NCBI RefSeq assembly: GCF_023016045.1
Contig: NZ_JALKAP010000004.1
Location: 248,001 to 312,000, forward strand
Length of the DNA stretch: 64,000 nt
Source of the DNA: Marinobacter sp. S6332
Lineage (GTDB): Bacteria; Pseudomonadota; Gammaproteobacteria; Pseudomonadales; Oleiphilaceae
Direction: 5' to 3'
Shown: positions 26,594-37,242 of the stretch, one piece after another
Layout: every line of letters starts with the position of its first letter
Position numbering within the stretch: position 1 is the stretch's first letter
The notes under the pieces: model-generated
Database searches by the model: none
Told to the model about the DNA's origin: nothing
Seen by the model: the letters and a program-made list of their open reading frames with translations, nothing else
Made by a program: the position numbers and the translations under genes

Positions 26594-27952
26594 ATGCGGA
26601 GCCACTTTATCGCATGTATTGCACTGCTTTCGTTCGGATTTTCCGGGCAGGCTTTGTCAGCAGTGTCGGTTGCTGAGGCACAACAGCTAAAGCAGGACTT
26701 GACGCCGGTTGGTGCGGAGCGTGGAGCAAATGCTTCCGGCAGCATTCCTGAGTGGACAGGCGGGTTGTCCGAGGCGCCTGCGAACTGGCGTAAAGGGCAG
26801 GTTGAAGTGAATCCTTTCCCGGATGACGAGCCACTGTTCGTGATCACTGCGGACAATATGCACCTCTATAAAGACAAACTGTCCGACGGCTCGCGCAAAA
26901 TGTTGAGCCAATACGGCCCGAATTTCTTCATGCCGGTTTACCAGACTCGACGAACGGCTGCGTTTCCTGAGCGTGTATATGGCAAGTTCTACGAGAATGC
27001 TCTGAGTGCGGAGGTTTTGGACAACGGGAATGGTGTACGTAACACTATTACGGCCAGTCCCTTCCCAATTCCGAAGAGCGGTCTTGAGGTCATTTGGAAT
27101 CACATTTTGCGATACCGTGGTGAAGAGGTGTCTTTCCGTAGTGCTTCAGCGACACCCCAAGTAGACGGCTCATTCAATCCTGTGGTAAATCAATACGATT
27201 ATTACTTCGCCTATAGCAAGCAAGACGCCGAGCTCGAGGAAATCGATAATAAGATTTTCTATCTTAAGACCGATACGATTTCGCCATCTTCAATAGCCGG
27301 AACGATTACACTCGTGCACGAAACCTTGGATCAAGTGCGCTCACCTCGGTTGGCTTGGCGCTATGATTCGGGATCACGACGTCTGAGGCGTTCACCGAAT
27401 CTTGCCTATGAAACGGATCTGCCTAACTCTTCGTCGCTGCGCTCTGTTGATCAGAAAGATATGTATAACGGCGCGCCGAACCAGTACGACTGGGAACTAA
27501 AGGGCAAGCGTGAGCTCTACGTGCCCTACAATGCCTACATGCTGCATGATCAGTCGGTAAAACCGAATGATGTGATCCGTGCAGGCCACATCAACCAGCA
27601 GCTGGCACGTTATGAGCTGCATAGGGTTTGGGTTGTTGAAGCTACTCGACGCACTGGTATAAAACACATTTACGATCGCCGGGTTTTTTATGTTGATGAA
27701 GACAGTTGGCAGATCCTGATGTCTGAAGAGTATGATGAGTCGGGCAATTTGTGGCGCGTATCCGAAGCCCACAACATCAGTTATTACAGTGTGCCAGCAT
27801 TCTGGACTACCATGGAAATGACCTACGACCTGAAAGCGAAGCGCTATTACATAGATGGCTTGGACGATAACTACCCAGCCTATGATTTTGAACCGGGTTA
27901 CCGAGGCAATGAGTTTTCGGCGTCCTCTGCGAGGCGCGCAGCTCGCCGCTGA
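26594..27952 (+). CDS. DUF1329 outer-membrane-associated lipoprotein-sorting-like protein
   Basis: A 452-residue secreted protein of the DUF1329 family. There is a signal peptide (about 1-22, ending A-L-S-A) followed by V-A-E-A-Q-Q-L-K-Q-D-L-T-P-V-G-A-E-R, G-S-I-P-E-W-T-G-G, typical of the family opening. The fold is of the LolA-like type. Most relatives sit next to a DUF1302 gene and are tied to hydrocarbon, lipid or sterol handling at the outer membrane, but no DUF1302 gene is present here. A strong AGGA site lies 5 bases upstream, and a perfect hairpin follows the gene. Confidence 0.88.
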   Translation: MRSHFIACIALLSFGFSGQALSAVSVAEAQQLKQDLTPVGAERGANASGSIPEWTGGLSEAPANWRKGQVEVNPFPDDEPLFVITADNMHLYKDKLSDGSRKMLSQYGPNFFMPVYQTRRTAAFPERVYGKFYENALSAEVLDNGNGVRNTITASPFPIPKSGLEVIWNHILRYRGEEVSFRSASATPQVDGSFNPVVNQYDYYFAYSKQDAELEEIDNKIFYLKTDTISPSSIAGTITLVHETLDQVRSPRLAWRYDSGSRRLRRSPNLAYETDLPNSSSLRSVDQKDMYNGAPNQYDWELKGKRELYVPYNAYMLHDQSVKPNDVIRAGHINQQLARYELHRVWVVEATRRTGIKHIYDRRVFYVDEDSWQILMSEEYDESGNLWRVSEAHNISYYSVPAFWTTMEMTYDLKAKRYYIDGLDDNYPAYDFEPGYRGNEFSASSARRAARR

Positions 27953-27969
27953 TACCGGTGTAGTAGATT

Positions 27970-27997
27970 TGGGTTGCCAGTGGTTGCTGGCAACCCA
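27970..27997. terminator. hairpin after the DUF1329 gene
   Basis: A perfect 11-bp inverted repeat, TGGGTTGCCAG and its complement, with a 6-base loop, starting 18 bases after the stop. No T-tract follows, so termination may be partial. Confidence 0.6.
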
Positions 27998-28042
27998 TTA
28001 CGGTCGTCCGATTCTTAACTCTTTCAGCAAGGACACTGCTTT

Positions 28043-28396
28043 ATGGCCGACCCTCAAAACCCTTCGTCTTCTGAACTCCAAACCCACCTTGATCGTCTTG
28101 ATGAGCTTATGGCAGAGCTAGGTTGCGCCCTCCGCGATCAAGACTGGGATGCTTTGGCTCGCCTTAATGAGCAGGTAAAACCCCGAGTAGAACCCTTGAT
28201 GACCTCGCTGGAAGCTGGACAGGTTGATCCAGAGTTGGTGCGTACGCAGTTAGAAGAGTTGCGCCAGTTTATGGACGCAGCCGGTGAAGGAGCTACGCGC
28301 GCTAAGGCCGAAGCGGAACAGGCTTTGAAAGGCGTTAATCGGAATCGCAGTGCGGCCAAGGCATACCAGAACGTATCAACAACTCGACCAAAATAG
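28043..28396 (+). CDS. FliT/FleP-like flagellar accessory protein
   Basis: A 117-residue, mostly helical charged protein with no signal or membrane segment. Its size, the opening (about 10-60, L-D-E-L-M-A-E-L-x-x-A-L-R-D-Q-D-W-D-A-L) and its place directly ahead of fleQ match the FliT-like gene upstream of fleQ in pseudomonads. It may be a chaperone or assembly factor for the filament cap. The fliC, fliD and fliS genes that usually precede it are not in this window. Start ATG at 28043, AAGGA 9 bases ahead. Confidence 0.65.
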   Translation: MADPQNPSSSELQTHLDRLDELMAELGCALRDQDWDALARLNEQVKPRVEPLMTSLEAGQVDPELVRTQLEELRQFMDAAGEGATRAKAEAEQALKGVNRNRSAAKAYQNVSTTRPK

Positions 28397-28406
28397 CGTC
28401 ATAAAA

Positions 28407-28435
28407 TTGACTCTTTTGCGTTTACAGTCTTAAAT
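28407..28435 (+). promoter_or_regulatory. sigma70-type promoter of fleQ
   Basis: TTGACT, 17 bases, TTAAAT, ending 32 bases before the fleQ start. A non-sigma54 promoter fits fleQ standing at the top of the cascade. Confidence 0.6.
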
Positions 28436-28467
28436 ACCGCTCACACACCCCAAAGAGATTCCTGTGA

Positions 28468-29919
28468 ATGTCTAAAAACAACAAGGTGCTGGTGCTGAGC
28501 GAGGACGAATCGAGGCGCCGGGACATGGCGACCATTCTAGAGTTCATCGGCGAAGAGCAGGTTCTCACCGGTGCGGACGCTCTAGCGCTGCTTGAATCTG
28601 GCGACGAGGAAAGTCTCTCTGACATTTCTGTCGCCGTTGTAAATGGTGAAGACCCGGGTATCGTCGGCACTATCGAAACGGTTTGTAAAGCCGTCGAAGG
28701 CGTGCCTTTTCTTCTGGTTGGTGACCCTGCGCTCAAAGGCCTGTCGGAACAGTGTTCAGCCCGTATCATTGCCCGCATAGAATGGCCTCTTAACTATACT
28801 AAATTTGTTGACTCCCTTTACCGTGCTCAGATATTCGGCGACCAGTTCCGTCGCTCTAAAGAGCGTGGTCAGCAACGTGGCTTGCAGTTGTTCCGGAGTT
28901 TGGTTGGCACCAGTCGCAAGGTACAGCAGGTGCGGCAACTTATGGAGCAAGTGGCCGATAAAGATGTAAGTGTGCTGGTTACGGGCCCATCCGGCACGGG
29001 TAAAGAAGTTGTCGCCAGAAATCTCCACTACCACTCTTCAAGGCGTGAAAAGCCTTTTGTGCCAGTAAACTGTGGCGCGATTCCCGCAGAGTTGCTGGAG
29101 AGTGAGCTTTTTGGCCATGAAAAAGGCGCGTTTACTGGGGCGATAACGGCCCGGGTAGGGCGCTTTGAAATGGCAGAAGGCGGCACCCTGTTTCTCGATG
29201 AAATCGGCGACATGCCCCTAAACATGCAAGTAAAAATCCTGCGGGTGTTGCAGGAGCGCACTTTCGAGCGGGTGGGCAGTAACCGGACAATTTCTGCAGA
29301 TGTTCGAGTAATTGCTGCTACCCACAAAGACCTTGAGGAAATGATCGAATCCGGCGACTTTCGGGAAGACTTGTATTACCGGTTGAACGTCTTCCCCATT
29401 GAGGTTCCCTCGTTGCGGGATCGGGTGGAAGACATTCCGCTGCTGATAAATGAATTGATTTCTCGCATGGAAAAGGAAAAGCGGGGATCTTTGCGAATGA
29501 ATTCAGCAGCGATTATGAGCCTATGTAGGCACGACTGGCCGGGTAATGTGCGTGAACTTGCGAACTTGGTGGAGAGGCTTGCGATTATGCACCCTTACGG
29601 CGTAATCGGGGTGCAGGAACTGCCAAAGAAGTTTCGTTATGTGGATGATTTCGACGAGAATCGCCCGGTTGAGGATTCTGGGATGCCGTCTGGTATTCCG
29701 GGGTTGGTCGGGCTGGACGCGCCCGCTCTGCTGCCAGTTAACGGTATTGATTTGAAAGATTATTTGTCTGGCCTTGAACGACAATTGATTCAGCAGGCGC
29801 TGGACGAGGCTGGCGGGGTAGTGGCTCGGGCTGCGGAGAAGCTGCGGATTCGGCGGACGACTTTGGTTGAGAAGGTTCGGAAGTACGGGCTTCGGGAGGA
29901 AGAATCCGAGGGATCCTGA
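28468..29919 (+). CDS. fleQ: flagellar master regulator, sigma54 activator FleQ
   Basis: A 483-residue enhancer-binding protein at the top of the polar-flagellum cascade; in Pseudomonas it also binds cyclic di-GMP. Domains: an N-terminal receiver-like FleQ domain (about 5-120) in which no phosphorylatable Asp is placed as in true receivers; an AAA+ domain with Walker A (G-P-S-G-T-G-K-E-V), the sigma54-contacting G-A-F-T-G-A loop and Walker B (G-T-L-F-L-D-E-I); and a C-terminal Fis-type helix-turn-helix (about 440-478). Its targets are likely the sigma54 sites found before fleS, fliE, fliK, fliL and flhA. Confidence 0.95.
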   Translation: MSKNNKVLVLSEDESRRRDMATILEFIGEEQVLTGADALALLESGDEESLSDISVAVVNGEDPGIVGTIETVCKAVEGVPFLLVGDPALKGLSEQCSARIIARIEWPLNYTKFVDSLYRAQIFGDQFRRSKERGQQRGLQLFRSLVGTSRKVQQVRQLMEQVADKDVSVLVTGPSGTGKEVVARNLHYHSSRREKPFVPVNCGAIPAELLESELFGHEKGAFTGAITARVGRFEMAEGGTLFLDEIGDMPLNMQVKILRVLQERTFERVGSNRTISADVRVIAATHKDLEEMIESGDFREDLYYRLNVFPIEVPSLRDRVEDIPLLINELISRMEKEKRGSLRMNSAAIMSLCRHDWPGNVRELANLVERLAIMHPYGVIGVQELPKKFRYVDDFDENRPVEDSGMPSGIPGLVGLDAPALLPVNGIDLKDYLSGLERQLIQQALDEAGGVVARAAEKLRIRRTTLVEKVRKYGLREEESEGS

Positions 29920-29966
29920 GCGTTTGTGCAATGGCGTATTAAGCGTCTCTTTCTTGTGACAATAAG

Positions 29967-29997
29967 ACGTCAAAGGTTTATAGCCTTTGGCGTTTTC
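29967..29997 (+). terminator. Rho-independent terminator after fleQ
   Basis: A 10-bp stem with one G.U pair (ACGTCAAAGG with CCTTTGGCGT), 7-base loop, then TTTTCTC. It isolates fleQ from fleSR. Confidence 0.75.
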
Positions 29998-30076
29998 TCG
30001 ATTTTGGACGACGTAAAATCGTCGCCTACCTTTCTTTGTTTTTCTTAGTCATTGATTATAAATATAAATTCCTAGT

Positions 30077-30092
30077 TGGCACGGAGCTGGCT
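30077..30092 (+). promoter_or_regulatory. sigma54 promoter of fleSR
   Basis: TGGCACG-GAGC-TGGCT matches the sigma54 consensus TGGCACG-N4-TTGCA with GG and GC exactly 12 apart; only one consensus T is changed. It sits 68 bases before the fleS ATG and excludes the longer fleS frame that opens at 30076. Confidence 0.85.
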
Positions 30093-30159
30093 TAGTAACT
30101 TGCAAACGAATCATCCTAAGGGTGTGGCCCGCTGTTTTGGGTTAATCGGGAGTCAGGTT

Positions 30160-31398
30160 ATGAGTCAGGCACAGTTTGTCATTCAGTCGGTGGAGCATGA
30201 GGCTCAGGCCAATGCGGCAGCGGATGCTAACGATAAGGTTAGAGCGTTGTTTCCACAGCAGGATGATGAGGCGGTAGATTCTGCGTTGGAAATGTTCAAC
30301 CAGATGTCGCGGCAGATTACCGATTCTTATCGCACGCTTGAGTCGCGGGTCAATCAGCTCTCTGGCGAATTGAGCCAGGAGTCTTTGCAGCGCCAACAGG
30401 AATTGGAAGAAAAAGAGCAGCTGGCTGACCGGCTTTCCACTCTGCTTAAAGCACTGCCTGCAGGCGTGGTTGTTCTGGATAGTCAGGGTGTGGTCACCCA
30501 GAGCAATCCGGCGGCCATCGCCTTGTTAGGGGAGCCGTTGGAAGGTGAGCGCTGGGTAGACGTGATTCGTCGCTGCTTCTCGCCGCGCCGGGATGATGGT
30601 CATGAGGTATCTCTAAAAGACGGCCGCCGCGTGAGTATTGAAATCCGAACCATGGAGAATCAGCCGGGTCAGTTGATTCTGCTAACCGACTTAACGGAAA
30701 CCCGTCACCTGCAATCACAACTCGCCCATGCTCAGCGTCTATCGGCCATGGGTAAGATGGTGGCCTCGCTTGCCCACCAGATCCGCACGCCTTTGTCTGC
30801 AGCCATTCTGTATGGCGGGCACCTAACGCAAGACGATCTTGATGAGGAGATGCGCCAACGTTGCGCCTCCCGGTTGATGTCTCGCCTTACGCATCTGGAG
30901 CAGCAGGTGCGGGATATGTTGATTTTTGCACGGGGTGAAACCCGTTTGGCAGAGGAATTATCGGCAGATACATTGGTTGTGGCTATTGAATCAGCGCTCG
31001 AAGGGATCAAACCAACCGCTGGCTCACATGTAATGTTAAAGAACGAGGTTTCAGCGGATTGCCGGTTGATGTGTAACCGGGATGCGTTGGTGGGAGCTTG
31101 TACCAATTTGGTGAATAACAGCCTTGAAGCCGGGGCCACGGCCGTGGCAATCCAAGCGACAGCGCAAGCGGGTGAGCTGTTTATTCGGGTAATGGATAAC
31201 GGCCCGGGCTTCGCGACCACGGAGGCCGGCCGGCTGTCAGAGGCTTTCTATACAACGAAATCCCACGGAACCGGGCTTGGGCTGGCGGTTGTGCAAGCTG
31301 TTGTGAAGGCCCATCAGGGACAGTTTTCTATTGAATCGCCAGAGCAGGGGGGGGCGGTTGCAACACTGCGCCTGCCGCTTTTGCATAATAAAGTTTGA
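30160..31398 (+). CDS. fleS: flagellar sensor histidine kinase FleS
   Basis: A 412-residue cytoplasmic kinase with no membrane segments. A coiled-coil N-terminus (about 45-95) leads into a PAS domain (about 98-180); the H-box is A-H-Q-I-R-T-P-L with His206, and the ATPase shows an N-box (N-L-V-N-N-S-L-E-A-G) and G-x-G boxes. It phosphorylates FleR. The ATG at 30160 has GGGAG 7 bases ahead and lies downstream of the sigma54 promoter. It is followed after 12 bases by fleR. Confidence 0.93.
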   Translation: MSQAQFVIQSVEHEAQANAAADANDKVRALFPQQDDEAVDSALEMFNQMSRQITDSYRTLESRVNQLSGELSQESLQRQQELEEKEQLADRLSTLLKALPAGVVVLDSQGVVTQSNPAAIALLGEPLEGERWVDVIRRCFSPRRDDGHEVSLKDGRRVSIEIRTMENQPGQLILLTDLTETRHLQSQLAHAQRLSAMGKMVASLAHQIRTPLSAAILYGGHLTQDDLDEEMRQRCASRLMSRLTHLEQQVRDMLIFARGETRLAEELSADTLVVAIESALEGIKPTAGSHVMLKNEVSADCRLMCNRDALVGACTNLVNNSLEAGATAVAIQATAQAGELFIRVMDNGPGFATTEAGRLSEAFYTTKSHGTGLGLAVVQAVVKAHQGQFSIESPEQGGAVATLRLPLLHNKV

Positions 31399-31410
31399 TC
31401 GGAGGCAACC

Positions 31411-32859
31411 ATGGCCAAGGCCCAGATTCTAATTGTTGAAGATGACCGTGACCTGCGCGAAGCGCTGGTAACCACCTTGGAGCTGGCTAAGTTTCGCGTA
31501 AGCGAAGCATCAAACGCACACGAAGCTTTGGTGCGGCTGGCTGAGTCGCCGGTTGATATGGTTGTCAGCGATGTAAACATGCCCGGGCTTTCCGGCCATG
31601 AGCTGCTGGGAGAAGTACAGCGCTTGTACCCCGGTTTGCCGATGATGCTCATTACTGCCTACGGGCAAATCAGTCATGCTGTTTCTGCCATGCAGTCCGG
31701 AGCCGTGGACTATCTTGTAAAGCCGTTTGAACCGAAAGTGTTGGTTGATGCGGTGACCAAAGTGGTGGGTGGGGGCCGTCAAAAATCCAGCGATGAGCCT
31801 GTGGCTGAAGATCCGGCTAGCAAGCGGATATTCCAGTTAGCAGCAAAAGTAGCTGGCAGTGATTCTACGGTGATGATTTCTGGTGAAAGTGGAACCGGTA
31901 AAGAAGTGTTGGCGCGGTATATCCACCAGCAATCTCCACGGGCGGATCAGCCATTTATTGCCATAAACTGCGCGGCCATTCCGGAGAATATGCTTGAGGC
32001 CATTCTGTTCGGCCATGAAAAAGGCGCTTTTACCGGTGCGGTTGCATCTGCTCCCGGTAAATTCGAGCAAGCCAATGGCGGAACCATACTGCTAGACGAA
32101 ATTTCGGAAATGGACCCTGGGCTTCAGTCCAAGCTACTCCGGGTTCTGCAAGAGCGGGAAGTGGAGCGAGTAGGCGGACGTAAAACCATTACACTGGATG
32201 TGCGTGTGATTGCCACCACCAACCGTGATCTGGCGGATTTTGTTCGGGAAGGGCGGTTCCGGGAGGATTTGTATTACCGGCTAAGTGTGTTCCCCATGCA
32301 TTGGCAGCCCCTGCGGGAGCGCCCGCTGGATATTCTGCCCATGGCGAACTCGTTGCTTAAAAAGCACTGTCGCAAGATGAAGTTGACCGGCATAAGCTTT
32401 GCAGCCGATGCCCGTAGTGCGCTTGTTCAACACAGCTGGCCCGGTAACGTGCGGGAGTTGGATAATGCTATCCAGCGTTCTCTGGTTCTGCATCAGGGTA
32501 ATGTGATCCACGCGGCTGACCTGTGCCTTGATATCGGTACAAGCGGGCGCTTCGACGGCCATGGTGCAGTGGCTGAAAAAGCTGTGGCGGAACCAGTTGC
32601 ACCAAATGTGGAAGACCCCTTCACCGCCTATCAGGACCAGCTGGTCACTGCCGACGCGGCGTCAATTGAAGCCGGGTCGCTGGGAGATGATCTGCGTCAG
32701 CAAGAGTTCCGTATTATTATCCAGACACTTAAAAATGAACGCGGACGTCGTAACCGAGCCGCAGAGCAGTTAGGTATAAGCCCTCGTACTTTGAGGTATA
32801 AGCTGGCTCAGATGCGGGACGCTGGTATTGATCTGGATGCCGAGTTGGCAATGGCATGA
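31411..32859 (+). CDS. fleR: flagellar sigma54-dependent response regulator FleR
   Basis: A 482-residue activator of the middle flagellar genes. Domains: receiver (1-120, phosphoacceptor Asp54 in V-S-D-V-N-M-P-G), AAA+ (about 140-370, Walker A G-E-S-G-T-G-K-E, intact G-A-F-T-G-A, Walker B T-I-L-L-D-E-I) and a C-terminal Fis-type helix-turn-helix. It is the partner of FleS. A textbook terminator follows. Confidence 0.95.
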   Translation: MAKAQILIVEDDRDLREALVTTLELAKFRVSEASNAHEALVRLAESPVDMVVSDVNMPGLSGHELLGEVQRLYPGLPMMLITAYGQISHAVSAMQSGAVDYLVKPFEPKVLVDAVTKVVGGGRQKSSDEPVAEDPASKRIFQLAAKVAGSDSTVMISGESGTGKEVLARYIHQQSPRADQPFIAINCAAIPENMLEAILFGHEKGAFTGAVASAPGKFEQANGGTILLDEISEMDPGLQSKLLRVLQEREVERVGGRKTITLDVRVIATTNRDLADFVREGRFREDLYYRLSVFPMHWQPLRERPLDILPMANSLLKKHCRKMKLTGISFAADARSALVQHSWPGNVRELDNAIQRSLVLHQGNVIHAADLCLDIGTSGRFDGHGAVAEKAVAEPVAPNVEDPFTAYQDQLVTADAASIEAGSLGDDLRQQEFRIIIQTLKNERGRRNRAAEQLGISPRTLRYKLAQMRDAGIDLDAELAMA

Positions 32860-32899
32860 TTCGTTTTTGTAGTAGTCCTTCGTTAAACCCCCCTTATTC

Positions 32900-32924
32900 G
32901 GCACTCTTTTGAGTGCCTTTTTTT
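32900..32924 (+). terminator. Rho-independent terminator after fleR
   Basis: GGCACTC-TTTT-GAGTGCC followed by seven T. A perfect 7-bp stem. Confidence 0.92.
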
Positions 32925-33100
32925 GAATGATTTTTGGCTTTCCCTGCAGCCTGAGCAATTTCGCACCAGTTACCTGTCGAGCCCATTTCCCTCATCCAAC
33001 GCTTGCCCTACATGTCTACTCTGTCAAAACTCTGTCGTCGTCAAACTTTAGCTCTCAGAGCTTATCTATAACTATATGTAAATAATAGATAAAGTGATTG

Positions 33101-33116
33101 TGGCCTGACCATTGCT
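33101..33116 (+). promoter_or_regulatory. sigma54 promoter of the fliE operon
   Basis: TGGCCTG-ACCA-TTGCT matches the sigma54 consensus at every position but two, with correct GG-GC spacing. It is 65 bases before the fliE ATG and rules out a longer frame that opens at 33112. Confidence 0.9.
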
Positions 33117-33180
33117 TACTCTTAATCCATACAGTCATACCAGCAAACCTGCCCCTGCGGGGTGGTGTCAGGAGAAAGTT

Positions 33181-33549
33181 ATGGTTCAGCGTGCCGACAT
33201 CAACAGTGTTCTATCCGATATTCGCTCACTGCGTTCGCAAATGAATCAAAACCAGCGTGTTGAGCAGGACCAATCGGTGCGAGGTCGTATCGACGGTCCA
33301 CGCCAGGTTGATCAAACCCAAGAAACAACAAGTTTTAATGACATGCTGGGCAAAGCCGTTAATACGGTAAACGACGTTCAGAAGAATGCCAGTGAGCTGC
33401 GAACGGCCTACGACATGGGTGATCCCAATGTGGACATTACCCGCGTCATGATTGCTGCCCAGAAGTCTTCAGTCTCTTTCGAAGCTTTAACTCAGGTGCG
33501 CAACCGGGTGGTTAAAGCTTATGAAAGCATCATGAATATGCCGATCTGA
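33181..33549 (+). CDS. fliE: flagellar hook-basal body complex protein FliE
   Basis: A 122-residue rod/MS-ring junction protein. The C-terminal region (V-D-I-T-R-V-M-I-A-A-Q-K-S-S-V-S-F-E-A-L) is typical of FliE, with the helical segment that docks in the export gate. The chosen ATG has AGGAG 7 bases ahead and lies downstream of the promoter. It heads an operon with fliF. Confidence 0.95.
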   Translation: MVQRADINSVLSDIRSLRSQMNQNQRVEQDQSVRGRIDGPRQVDQTQETTSFNDMLGKAVNTVNDVQKNASELRTAYDMGDPNVDITRVMIAAQKSSVSFEALTQVRNRVVKAYESIMNMPI

Positions 33550-33564
33550 TAACGGAGCACAGAC

Positions 33565-35269
33565 ATGGCCAGCGTTCCTGCAGAAGCCAATTCAAATATG
33601 CCAACCACTCAAGGTGGTGATAGCTCCGAGAGCAAAAGCGACTTGTTTTTGGGGTTCAACCGCCTGAACCTGCTACGTCAGGTTGGTCTGATGGTCGGTC
33701 TTGCCGCGAGTGTCGCTTTGGGCGTTGCGGTTGTCCTTTGGGCGCAGGAGCCGAACTACCAGCCTGTTGTGGGGGATTTGTCTGCGTATAACCCGCAGGA
33801 CGTGACCACAATTCTTGACAGCAATGGCATCGATTACAAGATGGACACTCGCACCGGTGCTCTGCTGGTGCCCTCCGAACAGGTTTATAACGCCCGGCTT
33901 AAGCTGGCAGCAGAGGGTGTAACGGACCAAAAAACCATGGGTTACGAACTGCTGGATAAGGAGCGCGGGCTTGGCACCTCTCAATTCATGGAAACCGTTA
34001 GCTATCGCCGGGGCCTTGAGGGCGAACTGGCGCGTACCATCAGTAGCATGCGTGGTGTACGTGGTGCGCGAGTTCACTTGGCTATTCCGGAGCGTTCCGT
34101 TTTTGTGCGGGACGCCCGTGACCCCACCGCGTCGGTTTTTCTCGAAGTTTTTGCTGGCCGTCGCCCTGAACAGGAACAAATTGCCGCCATTGTGAATTTG
34201 GTTGCTGGCAGCATCCCCATGATGAATAAAGATCACGTCACCGTTGTTGATCAAAACGGCAACCTGCTGACCGGCAAAGAAAGCCGGGGCGATGGCGAAC
34301 GCATGCAGGACCAGTACGAGTATACCTCCCGTTTGGAAGAGCGCCTTACCCGTCGCGTTGCCTCTCTGATAGCACCTATTGTTGGTGAAGGCCGATACCG
34401 CACAGAAGTATCTGCAGATTTGGATTTTTCCTCGGTGGAGCAGGCAGAAGAACTGTTTAATCCGGAACAACAGGCTGTTCGCAGCGAGCGTGATTTAACA
34501 GAACAGCGTGTCGCAGGCTTTAATGGCGGGGTTCCTGGGGCGTTATCGAATCAACCCCCGGCCAATGCCACAGTGCCTGAACAGGTCGGCGCAAATGCGC
34601 AAGCAGATGGTGCCGAGGGCGCAACGCCAGCGCCACCGGTGAACGTGCGCAAAGAGTCCACCCGTAACTATGAGATGGATCGCACGGTGAGCTACACCCG
34701 TCAGGAGCTAGGGCGTGTGCGGCGGGTGACTGTTGCACTTGCCGTTGACGATATGAAAGTTGTTAATCCTGATACCGGCGAAGTAACTTACGAACCTTGG
34801 CCAGAGCAAGAACTGCAACGCCTGAGTATGCTCGTGCGGGATGCCGTAGGTTATTCCGCCTCACGGGGCGACAGCGTAACCGTAATGAATACGGCCTTTG
34901 CACCGGAGGAAGCCTACGAATTTGAAACCCCGGGCTTCTGGGAGCAACCTTGGTTTTGGGATTTAATGAAACAGGTTCTGGCCGGGTTGGTGATTCTGGT
35001 TCTGGTGCTCGGTTTGCTGCGGCCGACGCTTAAAAGCTTGTCAGGCGGCGGTCGCCAAGACCGGGACGATGAAACTGGTCCGAATGGTTACGGTGATTAT
35101 GATGACGCTGGTAGCGACAATGCTTTGCGCCAAGCGATGACTGCTGAAGACGACCTACTTTTGCCTGGAGCCACAGACAGCTATGATAGGCAATTGAATG
35201 CTCTTAAAGGCCTTATTGCCGAGGACCCGGCGAGGGTTTCTCAGGTATTGCGCCAGTGGGTGAATGTTG

Positions 35270-35277
<8 letters not shown>
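33565..35277 (+). CDS. fliF: flagellar MS-ring protein FliF
   Basis: The 570-residue protein that builds the MS ring, the inner-membrane base of the flagellum. Two membrane segments flank the ring-forming domains: one near residues 34-58 and one near 470-488. The acidic C-terminal tail (about 500-570) is the site that binds FliG. It overlaps the fliG start by 8 bases. Confidence 0.96.
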
Positions 35278-36303
<1,026 letters not shown>

Positions 36304-36304
<1 letters not shown>

Positions 36305-37242
36305 TGAAAGACTCCGCCAAAGATCTCAGCCGCATTCCCAAAGAGGAACTGACCGCCTACGAGCGTTGGGAGCTTCCCCTGCTGGATGCCCGTGGCAATG
36401 AGGTTGCCCGTGAGGAGGAGCGCGATGTCAAACCTTTGACAGCCGCGGATATCGATGAGATTCGGCAGGCTGCCCACGAAGATGGCTTCAGCGAGGGCAA
36501 AGAACAGGGGATAAAAGAAGGTCACACGGAAGGCTACGAACAAGGCCATAAAGAAGGCTTGGAAGCTGGGCTCGCCGAGGGTAAAGAGCGCGGGCACAGT
36601 GAAGGATACGACGAGACCCGCACCGAAGTCAGTGCCAGCCTTGAGCGCTTGGAGCAGTTGTTAGGCGAGCTTCTGGCGCCGATTAGCCGGCATCAGGACG
36701 AGCTTGAAACCTCTCTGTTAAACCTCACGATGGTGCTAGCCCGTGCAGTTGTTTACCGCGAGCTGACCATTGACTCTTCCCAGATACGGCAGGTTGTGCG
36801 CCGAGCGGTGGCGGCCTTACCCTCTACCGCAGAGAATACCCGCATATACGTTCATCCCGATGACTACAGCTCGGTTCTTGAAGTGGCAGAGCGTTTTGAG
36901 GCAGCAGCTTCTGTTGTGGAAGACGACAAGGTATTGCCCGGTGGCTGTCGGGTTGAAACCCGCAATAGCCTTGTAGACTTCACTGTTGAAAAGCGCTTCC
37001 AACGCGCTGTCCAAAGTATGCTGGAGCAACAGACAAACGATAGCGAAAGTAGCGAGCCGGAAGAGCTAGGTGCCCTAATGGACGACCTGACAGATTTTCA
37101 AAGGGACGTCCTGAGTTCACCGGAGCCCTCGGCGCCTGAAGACTCTGTTGAAGAAGTGCCTGGCGATCACAGTACCTCTGAAGATAGTCCTCCTGAAGAC
37201 ACTCCAGCCGAAGGTAAGCCCGATGACGTCCTCCCTGGCTGA
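36304..37242 (+). CDS. fliH: flagellar export ATPase regulator FliH
   Basis: A 312-residue stator of the FliI ATPase. Residues about 60-105 contain a chain of G-x-x-x-G/E-type repeats ([10 protein letters not shown] and following) that make the characteristic helix-helix packing of FliH. A C-terminal acidic, Ser/Pro-rich tail (about 245-312) extends past the core. The ATG uses the last base of the fliG stop. It overlaps fliI by 20 bases. Confidence 0.93.

Larger units (their letters stand above)
32860..33180. other. intergenic region before fliE
   Basis: These 321 bases hold the fleR terminator and the fliE sigma54 promoter, both entered separately. Between them is an AT-rich stretch (about 33050-33095) that could hold enhancer sites for FleQ or FleR; I cannot name one. 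Confidence 0.7.

Noticed and set aside
26126..26605. 159-codon minus-strand frame across the DUF1329 upstream region
   Set aside because: It overlaps the DUF6586-like gene in another frame and shows no family features.
28954..28961. GCCGATAA, an exact sigma28 -10 sequence
   Set aside because: It lies inside fleQ coding sequence and has no matching -35 element.
30076..30159. Extended N-terminus for fleS
   Set aside because: The region overlaps the sigma54 promoter, and a good ribosome binding site supports the ATG at 30160.
33112..33180. Extended N-terminus for fliE
   Set aside because: It begins inside the sigma54 -12 element, upstream of the transcription start.
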